Counted from the first letter of the stretch, positions 9,183 to 17,980 are shown. The stretch is DNA of 64,000 bases from Georgenia subflava (GCF_009193155.1 NZ_VUKD01000002.1:434001-498000); one strand, 5' to 3'. The notes: generated from the letters alone by a model not told the origin. Made by a program: numbers and translations.

Positions 9183-10484
9183 ATGAAGACTCGACCCCGG
9201 CGGCTGCTGGCCGCCCCACTCGCTGCGGCCGCCTGCGCCGCCACCTCCCTCCTCGTTGCCTCTCCCAGCGCGGCCGGAGGGCACGGCGACGACATCGCCG
9301 ACGACCCGGCCGTCGTCGAACGCTGGAGCGTCATCGCGACCCGGACGATCGTCGAGAACGGCCATCGGCCGCCGGTGTCCACGCTGTATTCGGCCTTCGC
9401 CTCCCTGGCCGTGCACGACGCGGTCGCCGCAGTGGAGGGTGGCTTCGAGACGTATGCCGACCAGCCGCGCGCGCGCCGGGGCTCGTCGCCCGAGGCGGCC
9501 GCCGCGACGGCCGCGTACGAGGTGCTCGTCCACTACTTCCCGGCGTCGGCCACCGCGCTGCGCACCGACTACGACAACGAGCTCGCGGACGTCACCGCCG
9601 GCCGGTACGGGGGTGTGCGGGCAGGCCGAGCCGCAGCCGCCACGATCATCGAGCTGCGCGAGGACGACGGCATCGACGCACCGGTCACCCTGCCGCCCGG
9701 GGACGAACCGGGGGAGTGGGTGCCGACCACGCCAGGCATGGAGATGTACGCGCCGTGGCTGGGCGGGGTCGACCCGCTGCTGATCCGCGACGCCGACAGG
9801 TTCGACCCCGGCGCACCACCGGACCTCGGTTCGCGGCGATACGCGCGAGAGTTCGAGGAGGTCAAGGCCTACGGGGCGAGGACCGGGTCCGTCCGCACGC
9901 CGGAACAGACGGCGACGGCGACCTTCTGGTCAGCCAACGCCGTCGTCCAGCTCCAGCGTGCTCTCGGCGACCTCGCAGAGCGGCGGGACCTCGACATCGC
10001 CGAGACCGCACGGGCGTTCGCGCTCCTGGACGCCTCCACCGCCGATGCGCTCATCGTGGCGTGGGACCAGAAGCTCGAGCACCGCTTCTGGCGGCCCCAG
10101 ACCGCGATCAGAGAGGCGGCCGAAGACGGCAATCCCCTGACGACGGCGGATGCGACCTGGGAACCCCTGCTCCCCACGCCGCCCTACCCGGACTATCCGA
10201 GCGGCCACGCCACGATCATCGGCGCCGCCACCGAGACGGTTGCCGAGGTGTTCGGTCGACGGCACGTCGTGCTGAACGTCCCGTCGCTCGTCGACGGCGT
10301 CGACGGCCGCAGCTACAGCCGGCTCGACGCTCTCGACCGGGAGGCGGAGAACGCTCGCATCTGGCTGGGGTTCCACTTCCGCACGGCCATGGAGGACGCG
10401 AACGACCTCGGACACCACGTCGCCGACTGGGCGGCTGAGCGATACCTCGAGCCCACCCACCGGGGGCACTCCGGCCACCGGTGA
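9183..10484 (+). CDS. Secreted vanadium-dependent haloperoxidase-like protein (PAP2 superfamily)
   Basis: 433 residues with an N-terminal signal peptide (MKTRPRRLLAAPLAAAA... with a likely cut near residue 32). All residues of the vanadate/phosphate pocket known from fungal vanadium chloroperoxidase are present with matching local spacing: Lys 297 and Arg 304 (KLEHRFWRP), Ser-Gly-His 340-342 (YPSGH), and Arg 392 and His 398 (RIWLGFH). The fold is shared with PAP2 acid phosphatases, so the activity could be halide oxidation or phosphoester hydrolysis. AAGGAC precedes the ATG. It stands alone between sucD and perM, and its insertion is a departure from the mycobacterial gene order. Confidence 0.85.
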   Translation: MKTRPRRLLAAPLAAAACAATSLLVASPSAAGGHGDDIADDPAVVERWSVIATRTIVENGHRPPVSTLYSAFASLAVHDAVAAVEGGFETYADQPRARRGSSPEAAAATAAYEVLVHYFPASATALRTDYDNELADVTAGRYGGVRAGRAAAATIIELREDDGIDAPVTLPPGDEPGEWVPTTPGMEMYAPWLGGVDPLLIRDADRFDPGAPPDLGSRRYAREFEEVKAYGARTGSVRTPEQTATATFWSANAVVQLQRALGDLAERRDLDIAETARAFALLDASTADALIVAWDQKLEHRFWRPQTAIREAAEDGNPLTTADATWEPLLPTPPYPDYPSGHATIIGAATETVAEVFGRRHVVLNVPSLVDGVDGRSYSRLDALDREAENARIWLGFHFRTAMEDANDLGHHVADWAAERYLEPTHRGHSGHR

Positions 10485-10589
10485 CGCCTGGGCGGGTCTC
10501 GTGGTGGCCGGGCGAGCGGACCCAGCTCTGGCCCGACACGCCGCGCCGGGACCGCCGTGCCAGGTCCCGCACGGCGGACCATGGGGGCG

Positions 10590-12461
10590 ATGGCTTCCAC
10601 GACCGAGACCCGACCGCCGCACGTCATCGACGTACCGACGCTGCAGCGCGGCCGGCGCATGCCCGAGGGGTGGCTGCGCGGCATCGTCGGCGGCGTCGAG
10701 GCGGCCCTCCTCAGCTGGCTGACGGTCGTGGTCCCGGCTGTCGCCGCCTACGTCGCCACTGCCGCCGCCCCGGCGCTGGGCGACGCCTCGTGGCAGGCGG
10801 CCGCCGGCACCGGGACCGCGCTGTGGCTGCTCGCTCACGGGGGCACCATGACCGTCGGCGCAGGGGCCGCGGTCTCGGTCGCCCCCCTCGGCCTGACGGC
10901 GCTCAGCCTTGCCCTCGTCCACGGCTCCACGCGTCGGATGCGCCTGGAGTCGGTGGGCGCCGGCGCGTTCATGGTGATCGGCTTCCTCACCGCCATGGCG
11001 GGCTTCTCCCTGCTGGTGGCGGTGCCGAGCGGCCGCGGCCCTGCGCTGATCGGCGGTGCCGTGGTCGCCGTCGTCGGCACGGCCTCCGGCCTCCGCCGCT
11101 CCGGGGTGCCCGGACCTGGGTGGTGGAGCGTCGTGCGCCGGCGGCTGCCGGCCGGCGTGACCGACGGGCTGCACGGTGCGTGCTGGATGCTCGCCGGTCT
11201 CGCGGTCGTGGCCACCGTGGTCGTCACGGCAGGTCTCGTGATGGGCTGGGACCGGGTCCTGATGGTGCAGGACGCCTACACGCTCGACGCCGTCAGCACG
11301 GTGGTGATGGTCCTCGGTCAGGTCCTGTTCCTGCCGACCGCCATGGTCTGGGCGCTGGCCTGGGCCGCCGGGCCCGGTTTCGCGGTCGGGGCCGGGACCC
11401 AGTTCGTCCCCGGTGAGGTGGTGACCGCGCCCTTGCCGGCGATCCCGCTGCTCGGTGCCCTGCCCTCACCGGATGCGCCCGGACCGGCCTGGGTCGTCGT
11501 CGTGCCGGTCCTGGTGGGTGCCGCCGTCGCGCTGCTCCTGGGCCGCCGTCGCCCGCAGGAGAACCTGTCGGCCGCGGTGCTGGCGGTCGGCGTCGCGTCG
11601 GTCGTCACGGCAGCGGTCGCCGCCCTGCTCGTCGTGCTGGCATCGGGCTCGCTCGGCCCCGGGCGCATGGCCGAGGTGGGGGCGGACGCGCCGCTCGTGG
11701 CGGCGCTGCTGCTCGCCGAGATCGGCGGTGGCGCACTGGTGGGCGCCGTCGCCATCCATCCGCGCACGCACACCATGGTCGGCGCCAGGGTGGCGGCGCT
11801 CCGCACCGGGGCGCAGGGTGTCCTCGAACGACGTCAGGAAGCCCGCTCGGCAGCAGCCGCCGGGCACGAGGGCGACGGGGTCGTGCCCGAGCTGACCGAC
11901 GGCCACGACACCGACCAGGTGCCGTCCGGCGCGGTCGAGCCTGCAACCGACGAGGCGGCTGAGGTTAGGCCTGGAGCCGGCGGAGCGGCTGAGGTCGGGT
12001 CTGCAGCCGGTGGGGCGGCTGAGGTTGGGCCTGGAGCCGGTGGTGCGGCTGAGGTTCGGCCCGGAACCGGCGGGGCGTCAGCCGTCGGGCGTGCAGCCGG
12101 CGGGGCTTTCGCCGTCGAGCCGGCGACTGTCGGACCGGTCCCGCAAGTGCCCGACCCGGGACAGGCTGCGGCCGTCGCGTCGGCGCCCGAGGCGTCTGCG
12201 CCGGCCGCTGTCACCAACAACGGTGGGAAGCCCGCCCGGCCCCGCGGGACCTCGTGGGTCAAGACACGCGACGCCGGTCACCGGGAGCTGGGTGCCCGGG
12301 ACCCGGGCACCGGAGGCGCAGGAGCTCGCGGTCGCGACACGGACGGGACCCGACCGGAGGACCCGCCCGCGGCCGGCGCCAGGCCGCGCGGCTGGACCGG
12401 TCCCTCGCTCTCCGACTGGGGCACCCCGGAGGACGACGCCGGGCCGAGCGACCGGGCCTGA
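10590..12461 (+). CDS. perM: PerM-like polytopic membrane protein (DUF6350)
   Basis: About 623 residues with eight or more TM segments in the first 430 and a long soluble tail. The position between sucCD and purN and the membrane topology match the DUF6350/PerM family, whose mycobacterial member (Rv0955) supports cell division under stress. The tail contains six degenerate decapeptides (11955-12134) of the form AAEVxPGAGG, then a Pro/Gly/Asp-rich low-complexity stretch. The start is uncertain: ATG 10590 or ATG 10581, neither with a good ribosome site. The assignment rests on synteny plus topology, not a sharp motif. Confidence 0.8.
   Translation: MASTTETRPPHVIDVPTLQRGRRMPEGWLRGIVGGVEAALLSWLTVVVPAVAAYVATAAAPALGDASWQAAAGTGTALWLLAHGGTMTVGAGAAVSVAPLGLTALSLALVHGSTRRMRLESVGAGAFMVIGFLTAMAGFSLLVAVPSGRGPALIGGAVVAVVGTASGLRRSGVPGPGWWSVVRRRLPAGVTDGLHGACWMLAGLAVVATVVVTAGLVMGWDRVLMVQDAYTLDAVSTVVMVLGQVLFLPTAMVWALAWAAGPGFAVGAGTQFVPGEVVTAPLPAIPLLGALPSPDAPGPAWVVVVPVLVGAAVALLLGRRRPQENLSAAVLAVGVASVVTAAVAALLVVLASGSLGPGRMAEVGADAPLVAALLLAEIGGGALVGAVAIHPRTHTMVGARVAALRTGAQGVLERRQEARSAAAAGHEGDGVVPELTDGHDTDQVPSGAVEPATDEAAEVRPGAGGAAEVGSAAGGAAEVGPGAGGAAEVRPGTGGASAVGRAAGGAFAVEPATVGPVPQVPDPGQAAAVASAPEASAPAAVTNNGGKPARPRGTSWVKTRDAGHRELGARDPGTGGAGARGRDTDGTRPEDPPAAGARPRGWTGPSLSDWGTPEDDAGPSDRA
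11955..12134 (+). repeat. Six 30-bp repeats inside perM (decapeptide repeat)
   Basis: Six 30-bp units in frame encode AAEVRPGAGG, AAEVGSAAGG, AAEVGPGAGG, AAEVRPGTGG, ASAVGRAAGG and AFAVEPATVG. They decay from first to last. The repeat lies in the cytoplasmic-looking tail and is probably a flexible linker whose copy number may vary between strains. Confidence 0.9.
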
Positions 12462-12540
12462 CCCTCCGCGGCTAGTAGCGCCGTCGCGGCCGGTGGCGCC
12501 GATGGCCCCCCGCCGAGAAGCCCCAGGACTGAGCGCCCGC

Positions 12541-13047
12541 TCAGCCCCGCCCGCTGTCCAGCAGCTGCTGCATGTCCTGGACGCGCTCGTCGAGGTCCCG
12601 CTCGAGCTGCGAGCGGCACGCGTCCTTCGCCTGCTGGGTGATCGCCGCGCCCAGGCACTCGGAGTAGGTGCTGTACTCCCGCCACAGGACCGCCTGGCTC
12701 ACGGTGGCCAGGCCCATCACCGCCGCCAGGACGAGGCCCGCGACCAGCACCGGGGTCATCGCGCCGCGCACCTTGGCGCCCCGGACCTTCACCAGTGCCA
12801 CGATGCCCAGCGCGAGGGCCACCAAGCACAGCACCCCGGAGGCCAGGGGCCAAGGCCAGGGCAGGGCGAACAGCCCGAGCCCCATCGCCAGCAGGAGCAC
12901 CAGCCCGAAGATGCGCACCCATCGCATGGCGTCGGCCCGGGCGCCGTCGTCTCCGCCGTCCGGGCGACCGCGGAGGTCAGGACCCTGGGGCGAGGACGAC
13001 GGCGGGCGCCCCGACCGAGGCGCGGGTGGTGGCTGAGAAGCGGGCAT
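12541..13047 (-). CDS. Small membrane protein, function unknown
   Basis: 168 residues: a Pro/Ser/Gly-rich N terminus (PPPAPRSGRPPSSSP), two or three TM segments (about 50-110), then a charged C-terminal helix with two cysteines (SECLGA and DACRSQL) ending DERVQDMQQLLDSGRG. The layout resembles DUF4190-like membrane proteins, but I do not recognise the family. It converges on perM and is divergent from purN. Starts at 13047, 13056 or 13059 are possible and none has a strong ribosome site. Only about 40 bp separate it from the purN start, so its promoter must overlap purN coding DNA. Confidence 0.72.
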   Translation of the reverse strand: MPASQPPPAPRSGRPPSSSPQGPDLRGRPDGGDDGARADAMRWVRIFGLVLLLAMGLGLFALPWPWPLASGVLCLVALALGIVALVKVRGAKVRGAMTPVLVAGLVLAAVMGLATVSQAVLWREYSTYSECLGAAITQQAKDACRSQLERDLDERVQDMQQLLDSGRG

Positions 13048-13074
13048 GGGACCCATCATCTCGCACCGGCCGGT

Positions 13075-13080
13075 TACGCT
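13075..13080 (+). promoter_or_regulatory. -10 hexamer of purN, leaderless type
   Basis: TACGCT lies 7 nt before GTG 13088 with no Shine-Dalgarno. It supports choosing that GTG over the ATG at 13046, which would place the start upstream of the -10. Confidence 0.5.
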
Positions 13081-13087
13081 CGCGCAG

Positions 13088-13762
13088 GTGACCAGTCCCG
13101 CACCCGCGCCCCGCGGACCCGACGACCGTTTCGTCCCCGGCCGGCCCGCCCGGCTGGTCGTGCTCGTCTCCGGCGGCGGCTCGAACCTCTCCGCGCTGCT
13201 CGAGGCCACCCGGGACCCGGTCTACGGCGCGCAGGTGGTCGCCGTCGGCGCCGACCGCGAGGGCACCGGCGGGGTCGCCGCCGCCCAGGCAGCCGGCATC
13301 CCCACCTTCGTCGAACGGGTCGGGGCGTACCCCAGCCGCGAGGAGTGGGACAGCGCGCTGACCGCACAGGTCGCCGCCCACGAGCCCGACCTGGTCATCT
13401 CGGCGGGCTTCCTCAAGCTGTGCGGCCGGCAGTTCCTCGAGCGCTTCGACGGCCGCTACGTCAACACCCACAACACGCTGCTGCCGGCCTTCCCCGGGAT
13501 CCACGGGCCGCGGGACGCCCTCGAGTACGGGGTCAAGCTCGCCGGCGCGACGCTGTTCTTCGTCGACGCGGGCATCGACACCGGCGTCATCCTCGCCCAG
13601 GTGGCCGTGCCGGTGCTCGACGACGACGACGTCGAGACGCTGACCGAGCGGATCAAGGTCGCCGAGCGCGCCCAGCTCGTCGAGCAGGTCGGCCGGCTGG
13701 CCCGCGAGGGCTGGCACATCGAGGGGCGTCGCGTCCGGCTCGGCACCGACACCGCCGGCTGA
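13088..13762 (+). CDS. purN: Phosphoribosylglycinamide formyltransferase
   Basis: 224 residues. It transfers formyl from 10-formyl-THF to GAR, step three of purine synthesis. The phosphate loop reads LVSGGGSNLSALL. The catalytic triad is in place: Asn 126 and His 128 (VNTHNTLLPAFPG) and Asp 164 (DAGIDTG); the His-to-Asp spacing of 36 equals that of E. coli PurN (His108, Asp144). The GTG start fits a leaderless transcript. The gene end is part of a small tandem duplication that includes its stop codon. purH follows behind its own promoter and riboswitch. Confidence 0.95.
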   Translation: MTSPAPAPRGPDDRFVPGRPARLVVLVSGGGSNLSALLEATRDPVYGAQVVAVGADREGTGGVAAAQAAGIPTFVERVGAYPSREEWDSALTAQVAAHEPDLVISAGFLKLCGRQFLERFDGRYVNTHNTLLPAFPGIHGPRDALEYGVKLAGATLFFVDAGIDTGVILAQVAVPVLDDDDVETLTERIKVAERAQLVEQVGRLAREGWHIEGRRVRLGTDTAG

Positions 13763-13787
13763 CACCCGCCGGCTGACACCGCCGGCA
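13748..13787. repeat. Short tandem duplication spanning the purN stop codon
   Basis: GACACCGCCGGCT and near-identical neighbours occur three times in a row with a 13-14 bp period. The purN TGA lies in the first junction and another TGA in the second. It resembles the stop-codon-spanning duplications seen after mdh, the DUF3017 gene, the GNAT gene and manC. Confidence 0.7.
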
Positions 13788-13834
13788 CCGTCCCGGACCG
13801 TGCGGCCGCACGTCTCGTGCCGCTCGGTGCGCGT

Positions 13835-13840
13835 TAGGAT
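13835..13840 (+). promoter_or_regulatory. -10 element ahead of the purH riboswitch
   Basis: TAGGAT lies about 7 bp before the first conserved riboswitch bases, so the transcript would begin with the aptamer. I see no convincing -35. Confidence 0.5.
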
Positions 13841-13846
13841 GGCCCC

Positions 13847-13930
13847 GGTCGTGACTGGCGAGAAGGTGGAGCACACCACCGGGGAGCGGCCGGAAGTCCC
13901 CTGCAGAGCACCGCACGCCTGGGTGCCTGG
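13847..13930 (+). promoter_or_regulatory. ZTP riboswitch (pfl motif) upstream of purH
   Basis: The conserved pfl core is present in order: GTGACTGGCG (13851-13860), a variable hairpin (GGTGG...CCACC), ACCGGGGAGC (about 13878-13888), then the 3' element ACGCCTGGG (13914-13923). This RNA class binds ZTP/ZMP, the AICAR intermediate that accumulates when formyl-folate is short, and turns on purine and folate genes. purH consumes ZMP, so the link fits. No U-rich terminator is seen before purH, so control may act on translation. Confidence 0.88.
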
Positions 13931-13984
13931 GTCGGGTGCCGCACCGGTGCCCGCGAGCGCCCGCCGTCGACCCAGGAGCACGCC

Positions 13985-15670
13985 ATGAGCCAGCAGACCT
14001 TCACCGTCGAGCCCGCCGGGGACTCCGTCCCGCTGCGCCGGGCCCTGATCTCCGTCTACGACAAGACGGGTCTTGAGCCTCTCGCCGCGGCCCTGCACGC
14101 CGCCGGCGTGGAGATCGTCTCGACCGGCTCGACGGCCCGGACCATCGCCGCCGCGGGTGTGCCCGTCACGGCGGTCGAGGACGTCACCGGCTTTCCCGAG
14201 TGCCTGGACGGGCGGGTGAAGACCCTCCACCCGCGTATCCACGCCGGCGTGCTCGCCGACCGCCGTCGGGCGGAGCACCGCGACGAGCTGGTCGAGCTCG
14301 GCGTCGTGCCCTTCGACCTCGTGGTCGTCAACCTGTACCCCTTCACCGCCACCGTCGCCTCCGGTGCGGGCGTCGACGAGTGCGTCGAGCAGATCGACAT
14401 CGGCGGTCCCACGATGGTCCGGGCCGCGGCGAAGAACCACCCCTCGGTCGCCGTCGTGGTCGACCCCGCCCGCTACGACGACGTCGCGCGCGCCGCTTCC
14501 TCCGGCGGGTTCACCCTCGACCAGCGCCGCGCGCTCGCCGCCGCCGCGTTCCGGCACACCGCCACCTACGACGTCGCCGTCGCCTCCTGGATGGGCAACG
14601 TCGTCGCCCCCGACGACGAGGTCGACGGCGCCGCCACGGGGTTCCCCGGCTGGATGGGCGCCACCTGGGACCGCTCCGCCGTCCTGCGCTACGGGGAGAA
14701 CCCGCACCAGCGCGCGGCCCTGTACACCGACGGGTACGGCCCGGACGGCCTCGCTCAGGCCGAGCAGCTCCACGGCAAGGCGATGAGCTACAACAACTAC
14801 GTCGACGCCGATGCCGCCCTGCGTGCCGCCTACGACCACGACGAGCCCGCCGTCGCCATCATCAAGCACGCGAACCCCTGCGGGATCGCCGTCGGTGCGG
14901 ACGTCGCCGAGGCGCACCGCAAGGCCCACGCGTGCGACCCGGTCTCCGCCTACGGCGGCGTCGTCGCCGCGAACCGGCCGGTCACTGCGGAGATGGCCGA
15001 GCAGGTCGCCCCCGTCTTCACCGAGGTCGTCCTCGCCCCCGGTTTCGAGGCCGAGGCGGTGGAGATCCTCACCCGCAAGAAGAACGTGCGCCTGCTGCGC
15101 GTCCCGGGTGGGCCCCAGGGCGCCGTGGAGTCACGGCGGATCTCCGGCGGGCTGCTCGTGCAGTCCGTGGACCGCGTCGACGCCCCGGGGGACGACCCCG
15201 CCACCTGGACGCTCGCGGCCGGTGAGCCCGCCGACGACGCCACGCTCGCCGACCTCGCCTTCGCCTGGCGGGCCGTGCGGGCCGCGAAGTCCAACGCGAT
15301 CCTCCTCGCCGAGGGCGGGGCGAGCGTCGGCGTCGGCATGGGGCAGGTCAACCGGGTCGACTCCTGCCGCCTCGCGGTAGAGCGCGCCAACACCCTCGGT
15401 GCGCCGGTGACCAGCGAGGTCGACGGCGCCGGCGGGGCCGAGAACGCCGACGCCGCCTCGCGCGCCGCGGCGCCCGAGCGCTCACGCGGCGCTGTCGCGG
15501 CGTCCGACGCGTTCTTCCCGTTCTCCGACGGCCTGCAGGTGCTCCTGGACGCCGGCGTGCGCGCGGTCATCCAGCCGGGCGGCTCGATCCGCGACGAGGA
15601 GTCCGTCGCCGCGGCCACGGCCGCCGGGGTGACCATGTACCTCACCGGCACCCGGCACTTCTTCCACTGA
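13985..15670 (+). CDS. purH: Bifunctional AICAR transformylase/IMP cyclohydrolase
   Basis: 561 residues. The N-terminal MGS-like IMP cyclohydrolase domain (about 15-210) has [18 protein letters not shown] and the segment [14 protein letters not shown]. The transformylase domain (about 220-561) has [14 protein letters not shown], the KHANPCG motif with the catalytic Lys-His, AASDAFFPF and the C-terminal GTRHFFH. It formylates AICAR and closes the ring to IMP. About 30 Ala/Glu-rich residues precede AASDAFFPF; a loop there is common in actinobacteria. AGGAG precedes the ATG, and the gene lies under a ZTP riboswitch. Confidence 0.97.
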   Translation: MSQQTFTVEPAGDSVPLRRALISVYDKTGLEPLAAALHAAGVEIVSTGSTARTIAAAGVPVTAVEDVTGFPECLDGRVKTLHPRIHAGVLADRRRAEHRDELVELGVVPFDLVVVNLYPFTATVASGAGVDECVEQIDIGGPTMVRAAAKNHPSVAVVVDPARYDDVARAASSGGFTLDQRRALAAAAFRHTATYDVAVASWMGNVVAPDDEVDGAATGFPGWMGATWDRSAVLRYGENPHQRAALYTDGYGPDGLAQAEQLHGKAMSYNNYVDADAALRAAYDHDEPAVAIIKHANPCGIAVGADVAEAHRKAHACDPVSAYGGVVAANRPVTAEMAEQVAPVFTEVVLAPGFEAEAVEILTRKKNVRLLRVPGGPQGAVESRRISGGLLVQSVDRVDAPGDDPATWTLAAGEPADDATLADLAFAWRAVRAAKSNAILLAEGGASVGVGMGQVNRVDSCRLAVERANTLGAPVTSEVDGAGGAENADAASRAAAPERSRGAVAASDAFFPFSDGLQVLLDAGVRAVIQPGGSIRDEESVAAATAAGVTMYLTGTRHFFH

Positions 15671-15730
15671 CCACTCACAACTGACCAGAGCCGGGCCGGG
15701 GGGCGGACCCGCCGGCCCGGACGGTCGTGG

Positions 15731-15973
15731 TCAGGGGCAGAGGGCGGCCTTCTCCGGGCGCACCACGACCTCGGGGAAGGCCCCTGGTCCGGACGTGGCC
15801 ACGGCCGAGGCGTTCGCGCCGAACTGGGGCCCGAGCGTCTGGGCGAGCTCGGAGACGTTCGCCCCGAACGCGGCGCAGCCCGCCGAGCCGTCCGGTGGGG
15901 CGGCGGTGGCGGTCGTGGTGGTGACGATCAGCGTCCCGGCGGTCATGGCGAGGACGGCGAGTGTGCGGCGCAT
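15731..15973 (-). CDS. Small secreted protein with two cysteines, function unknown
   Basis: 80 residues: a clear Sec signal peptide (MRRTLAVLAMTAGTLIV... cut near TATA-APPD) and a mature part of about 50 residues with one Cys near its start (SAGCAAF) and one at the penultimate residue (AALCP), probably a disulfide. AAGGAGG stands just upstream of ATG 15973; an upstream in-frame start would lack it. Not recognised. It lies between the convergent purH and an FAD oxidoreductase on the same strand, 70 bp after that gene's direction of travel. Confidence 0.75.
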   Translation of the reverse strand: MRRTLAVLAMTAGTLIVTTTTATAAPPDGSAGCAAFGANVSELAQTLGPQFGANASAVATSGPGAFPEVVVRPEKAALCP

Positions 15974-16042
15974 GAGGACCTCCTTGTCCGGACCTGTCAC
16001 GTTAGGCGGCTCGGGCCGCCCGGGACAAGGGTCCGGCGGTCC

Positions 16043-17368
16043 TCAGCCGGGGAGCGTGGCGCGACGCAGCGGCACGGCGGGGTCGGCGGCCAGCGCGGGG
16101 TCGAGCGCCGGGCGGGCGCCGCCGGCGAGGAGCTTGCGCAGCGGGGAGACGTCCCGCGGCCGGTCGACGGTCGCACCGCCGAGCAGCCGCACCCCGTCGG
16201 GGCCGCGCGCGACGTGCAGGGCGGTCCACCCGCGGCCGTCCTCGCGCAGGAGCAGGTCCGCCGCTGCCGGCACCGCCCCGACGGCGGCCAGCTCGCGGCC
16301 GAACTGGGTGGAGAAGACGTACGGGGCCGGCACCGGCGGCGCCGCCCGGCCCAGCAGGTCGGCGACGAGCAGGGCCGGGTGGTTGAGCGCACCGTCCCAG
16401 TGCCCGCCGGGTACGACGCCCAGGCCGGGGACGGTCATGTCCGCGCAGTCCCCGACGGCGCGCAGCCAGCCCGGCCCGTCGGTCACCCGACCCGTCGCGT
16501 CGACCGGCAGCGCGCCGCGGGGGCCGAGCGGGACGACCCCGTCGAGCCATCCCGTGGCCGGGCGCACGCCGGTCGCGGCGAGGACGACCTCCGCCCGCAG
16601 GGTGCTCGAGCCGGCCGTCGCGGCGACGTCGACCTCGCCCGGCCGGACCGACACCACGCGCGTGGAGCACCGCAGGTCCACGCCGGCCTCGGCGTACCAG
16701 TCCGCGGTACGGGCGCCGACCACGGGGCCGAGCTGGCGCTCGAGCGGCACCGGCGCCATCTCCACGACCGTGACCTCGCACCCGCGCGCGGCCGCGAGCC
16801 CGGCGACCTCCGCGCCGATCCAGCCGGCCCCGACGACCACCAGCCGGGTGCCCGGGATCAGGGCGGCGCGCAGCCGCGCGGCGTCGTCGGCCGTGTGCAG
16901 GGTGAGGGCACCGGCCCAGGCCGTGGGGATCGACGCCACCGCGCCGAGCGCGAGGACGACGGCGTCGGCGCGGAGCTCGTCCGGACCGTCTCCGGCGTCG
17001 AGGTGCACCCGGCCGCCGTCGTCGGCCTGCTCGAGCGCCACGGCCCGGCGGCCGAGCAGCACGGTGTCCGCGAGCTCGTGCAGGTCGCCGAGCCCGTCCT
17101 CGGCGAGCCATACCGGCGCGGTCCGGGTGAACAGCTCCTTCGACAGCGGTGGGCGGTCGTAGGGCGGCAGCCGTTCGGCCCCGACGACCGTCAGCTCGCC
17201 GTCGAAACCTTGGGAGCGGAGCTCGGCCGCCGTCCGGAGCCCCGCGAGGCCGGCGCCCACGACGACCACCGAGCGCGGGTGCGTGACGCGGTCGGCGGTG
17301 CGGGGCAGGAGGTCGGGTCGGTCGGCGGGGAGATCGGGCACCTTGCCACGGTAGTCTCGCGCCATCAT
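16043..17368 (-). CDS. FAD-dependent NAD(P)H oxidoreductase (ferredoxin-reductase-like)
   Basis: 441 residues, class of putidaredoxin/rhodocoxin reductases. It has two dinucleotide folds: FAD site SVVVVGAGLAGLRTAAELR near the start and NAD(P) site LVVVGAGWIGAEVAGLA midway. The FAD motif GWLRAVGDCAD and a C-terminal reductase-like domain follow. It would pass electrons from NAD(P)H to a ferredoxin or similar partner, which is not nearby. The tandem ATGs at 17368 and 17365 have GGGAGAGG at about 8 nt. The first start codon overlaps by two bases the ATG of the divergent DUF3017 gene. Confidence 0.88.
   Translation of the reverse strand: MMARDYRGKVPDLPADRPDLLPRTADRVTHPRSVVVVGAGLAGLRTAAELRSQGFDGELTVVGAERLPPYDRPPLSKELFTRTAPVWLAEDGLGDLHELADTVLLGRRAVALEQADDGGRVHLDAGDGPDELRADAVVLALGAVASIPTAWAGALTLHTADDAARLRAALIPGTRLVVVGAGWIGAEVAGLAAARGCEVTVVEMAPVPLERQLGPVVGARTADWYAEAGVDLRCSTRVVSVRPGEVDVAATAGSSTLRAEVVLAATGVRPATGWLDGVVPLGPRGALPVDATGRVTDGPGWLRAVGDCADMTVPGLGVVPGGHWDGALNHPALLVADLLGRAAPPVPAPYVFSTQFGRELAAVGAVPAAADLLLREDGRGWTALHVARGPDGVRLLGGATVDRPRDVSPLRKLLAGGARPALDPALAADPAVPLRRATLPG
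17352..17357 (+). promoter_or_regulatory. -10 element of the DUF3017 gene
   Basis: TAGTCT lies 9 nt before ATG 17367 and inside the 5' coding end of the opposite-strand oxidoreductase gene. No ribosome site precedes the ATG, consistent with a leaderless message. Confidence 0.45.
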
Positions 17369-17645
17369 GTCCAGCACCTCTCCCTTGCGCATCGCGGTCG
17401 CCCTGCTCACCGTGCTTGCCGTCGCCGCCGTCTGTCTGCTGGCGGTGGTCGTCGACGGCCGGACGGCGGTGACGGCGTTCGCAGTGCTGCTCGCCATGGC
17501 CGCCGTCGCGCGCGCCGTCGCACCGGAGACGATCGTGCCCGGGGCGCGGTCGCGCGCGTTCGACGTCGCCTTCCTGCTCGTCCTGGCGCTCGCGCTCGGC
17601 TACCTCTCCCCGTGGGGCAACGCGACGCTGCCCGCCGACGCCTGA
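17367..17645 (+). CDS. DUF3017 family small membrane protein
   Basis: 92 residues with three TM helices. The middle stretch VARAVAPETIVPGARSRAFDV followed by a last hydrophobic helix fits the DUF3017 family of actinobacteria, usually found near purine and folate genes. Function unknown. The start codon overlaps that of the divergent oxidoreductase (CATCATG). The 3' end including its stop codon is the first unit of the 25-bp tandem array that follows. Confidence 0.78.
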   Translation: MSSTSPLRIAVALLTVLAVAAVCLLAVVVDGRTAVTAFAVLLAMAAVARAVAPETIVPGARSRAFDVAFLLVLALALGYLSPWGNATLPADA

Positions 17646-17795
17646 GCACCTGACGACCGCCGACGCCTGAGCACCTGACGACCGCCGACGCGTGAGCACC
17701 TGACGACCGCCGACGCGTGAGCACCTGACGACCGCCGACGCGTGAGCACCTGAGCACCTGACGCCCGCCGACGCCCGAGCACCTGACACCCGCCG
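17634..17795. repeat. 25-bp tandem array starting inside the DUF3017 3' end
   Basis: Units start at 17634, 17659, 17684, 17709 and 17734, followed by degenerate copies. The first unit contains the DUF3017 stop codon (TGA at 17643-17645). Each unit carries two TGA triplets (CTGAGCACCTGACG). Since 25 is not a multiple of three, successive units place stops in all three frames. Confidence 0.92.
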
Positions 17796-17802
17796 GACTG
17801 GG

Positions 17803-17905
17803 GTGCGGCGAGCCGGAGAGCACCGGGCGTGCGGCGAGCCGGGCAGCACCGGCGTGCGGCGAGCCCGCGCAGCACCGGCGTGCGGCGAACCCGGGCAGCA
17901 CCGGC
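17803..17905. repeat. Second array of about 26-bp repeats
   Basis: Four imperfect copies with the core GTGCGGCGAGCC...AGCACCG lie directly after the 25-bp array and share no clear unit with it. The whole 335-bp gap (17646-17980) is repeat plus the downstream promoter; no gene is visible. Confidence 0.85.
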
Positions 17906-17980
17906 CGGACCGCACCGGGTGTGGTCAGCGGCATCGGTGCCCGTGTTGGGCCACGGCCGAGGATGCCCGATGATGTGGTG

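Noticed and set aside
17634-17905. Possible CRISPR array
   Set aside because: Units abut without unique spacers and no cas genes are in the window; these are tandem repeats.
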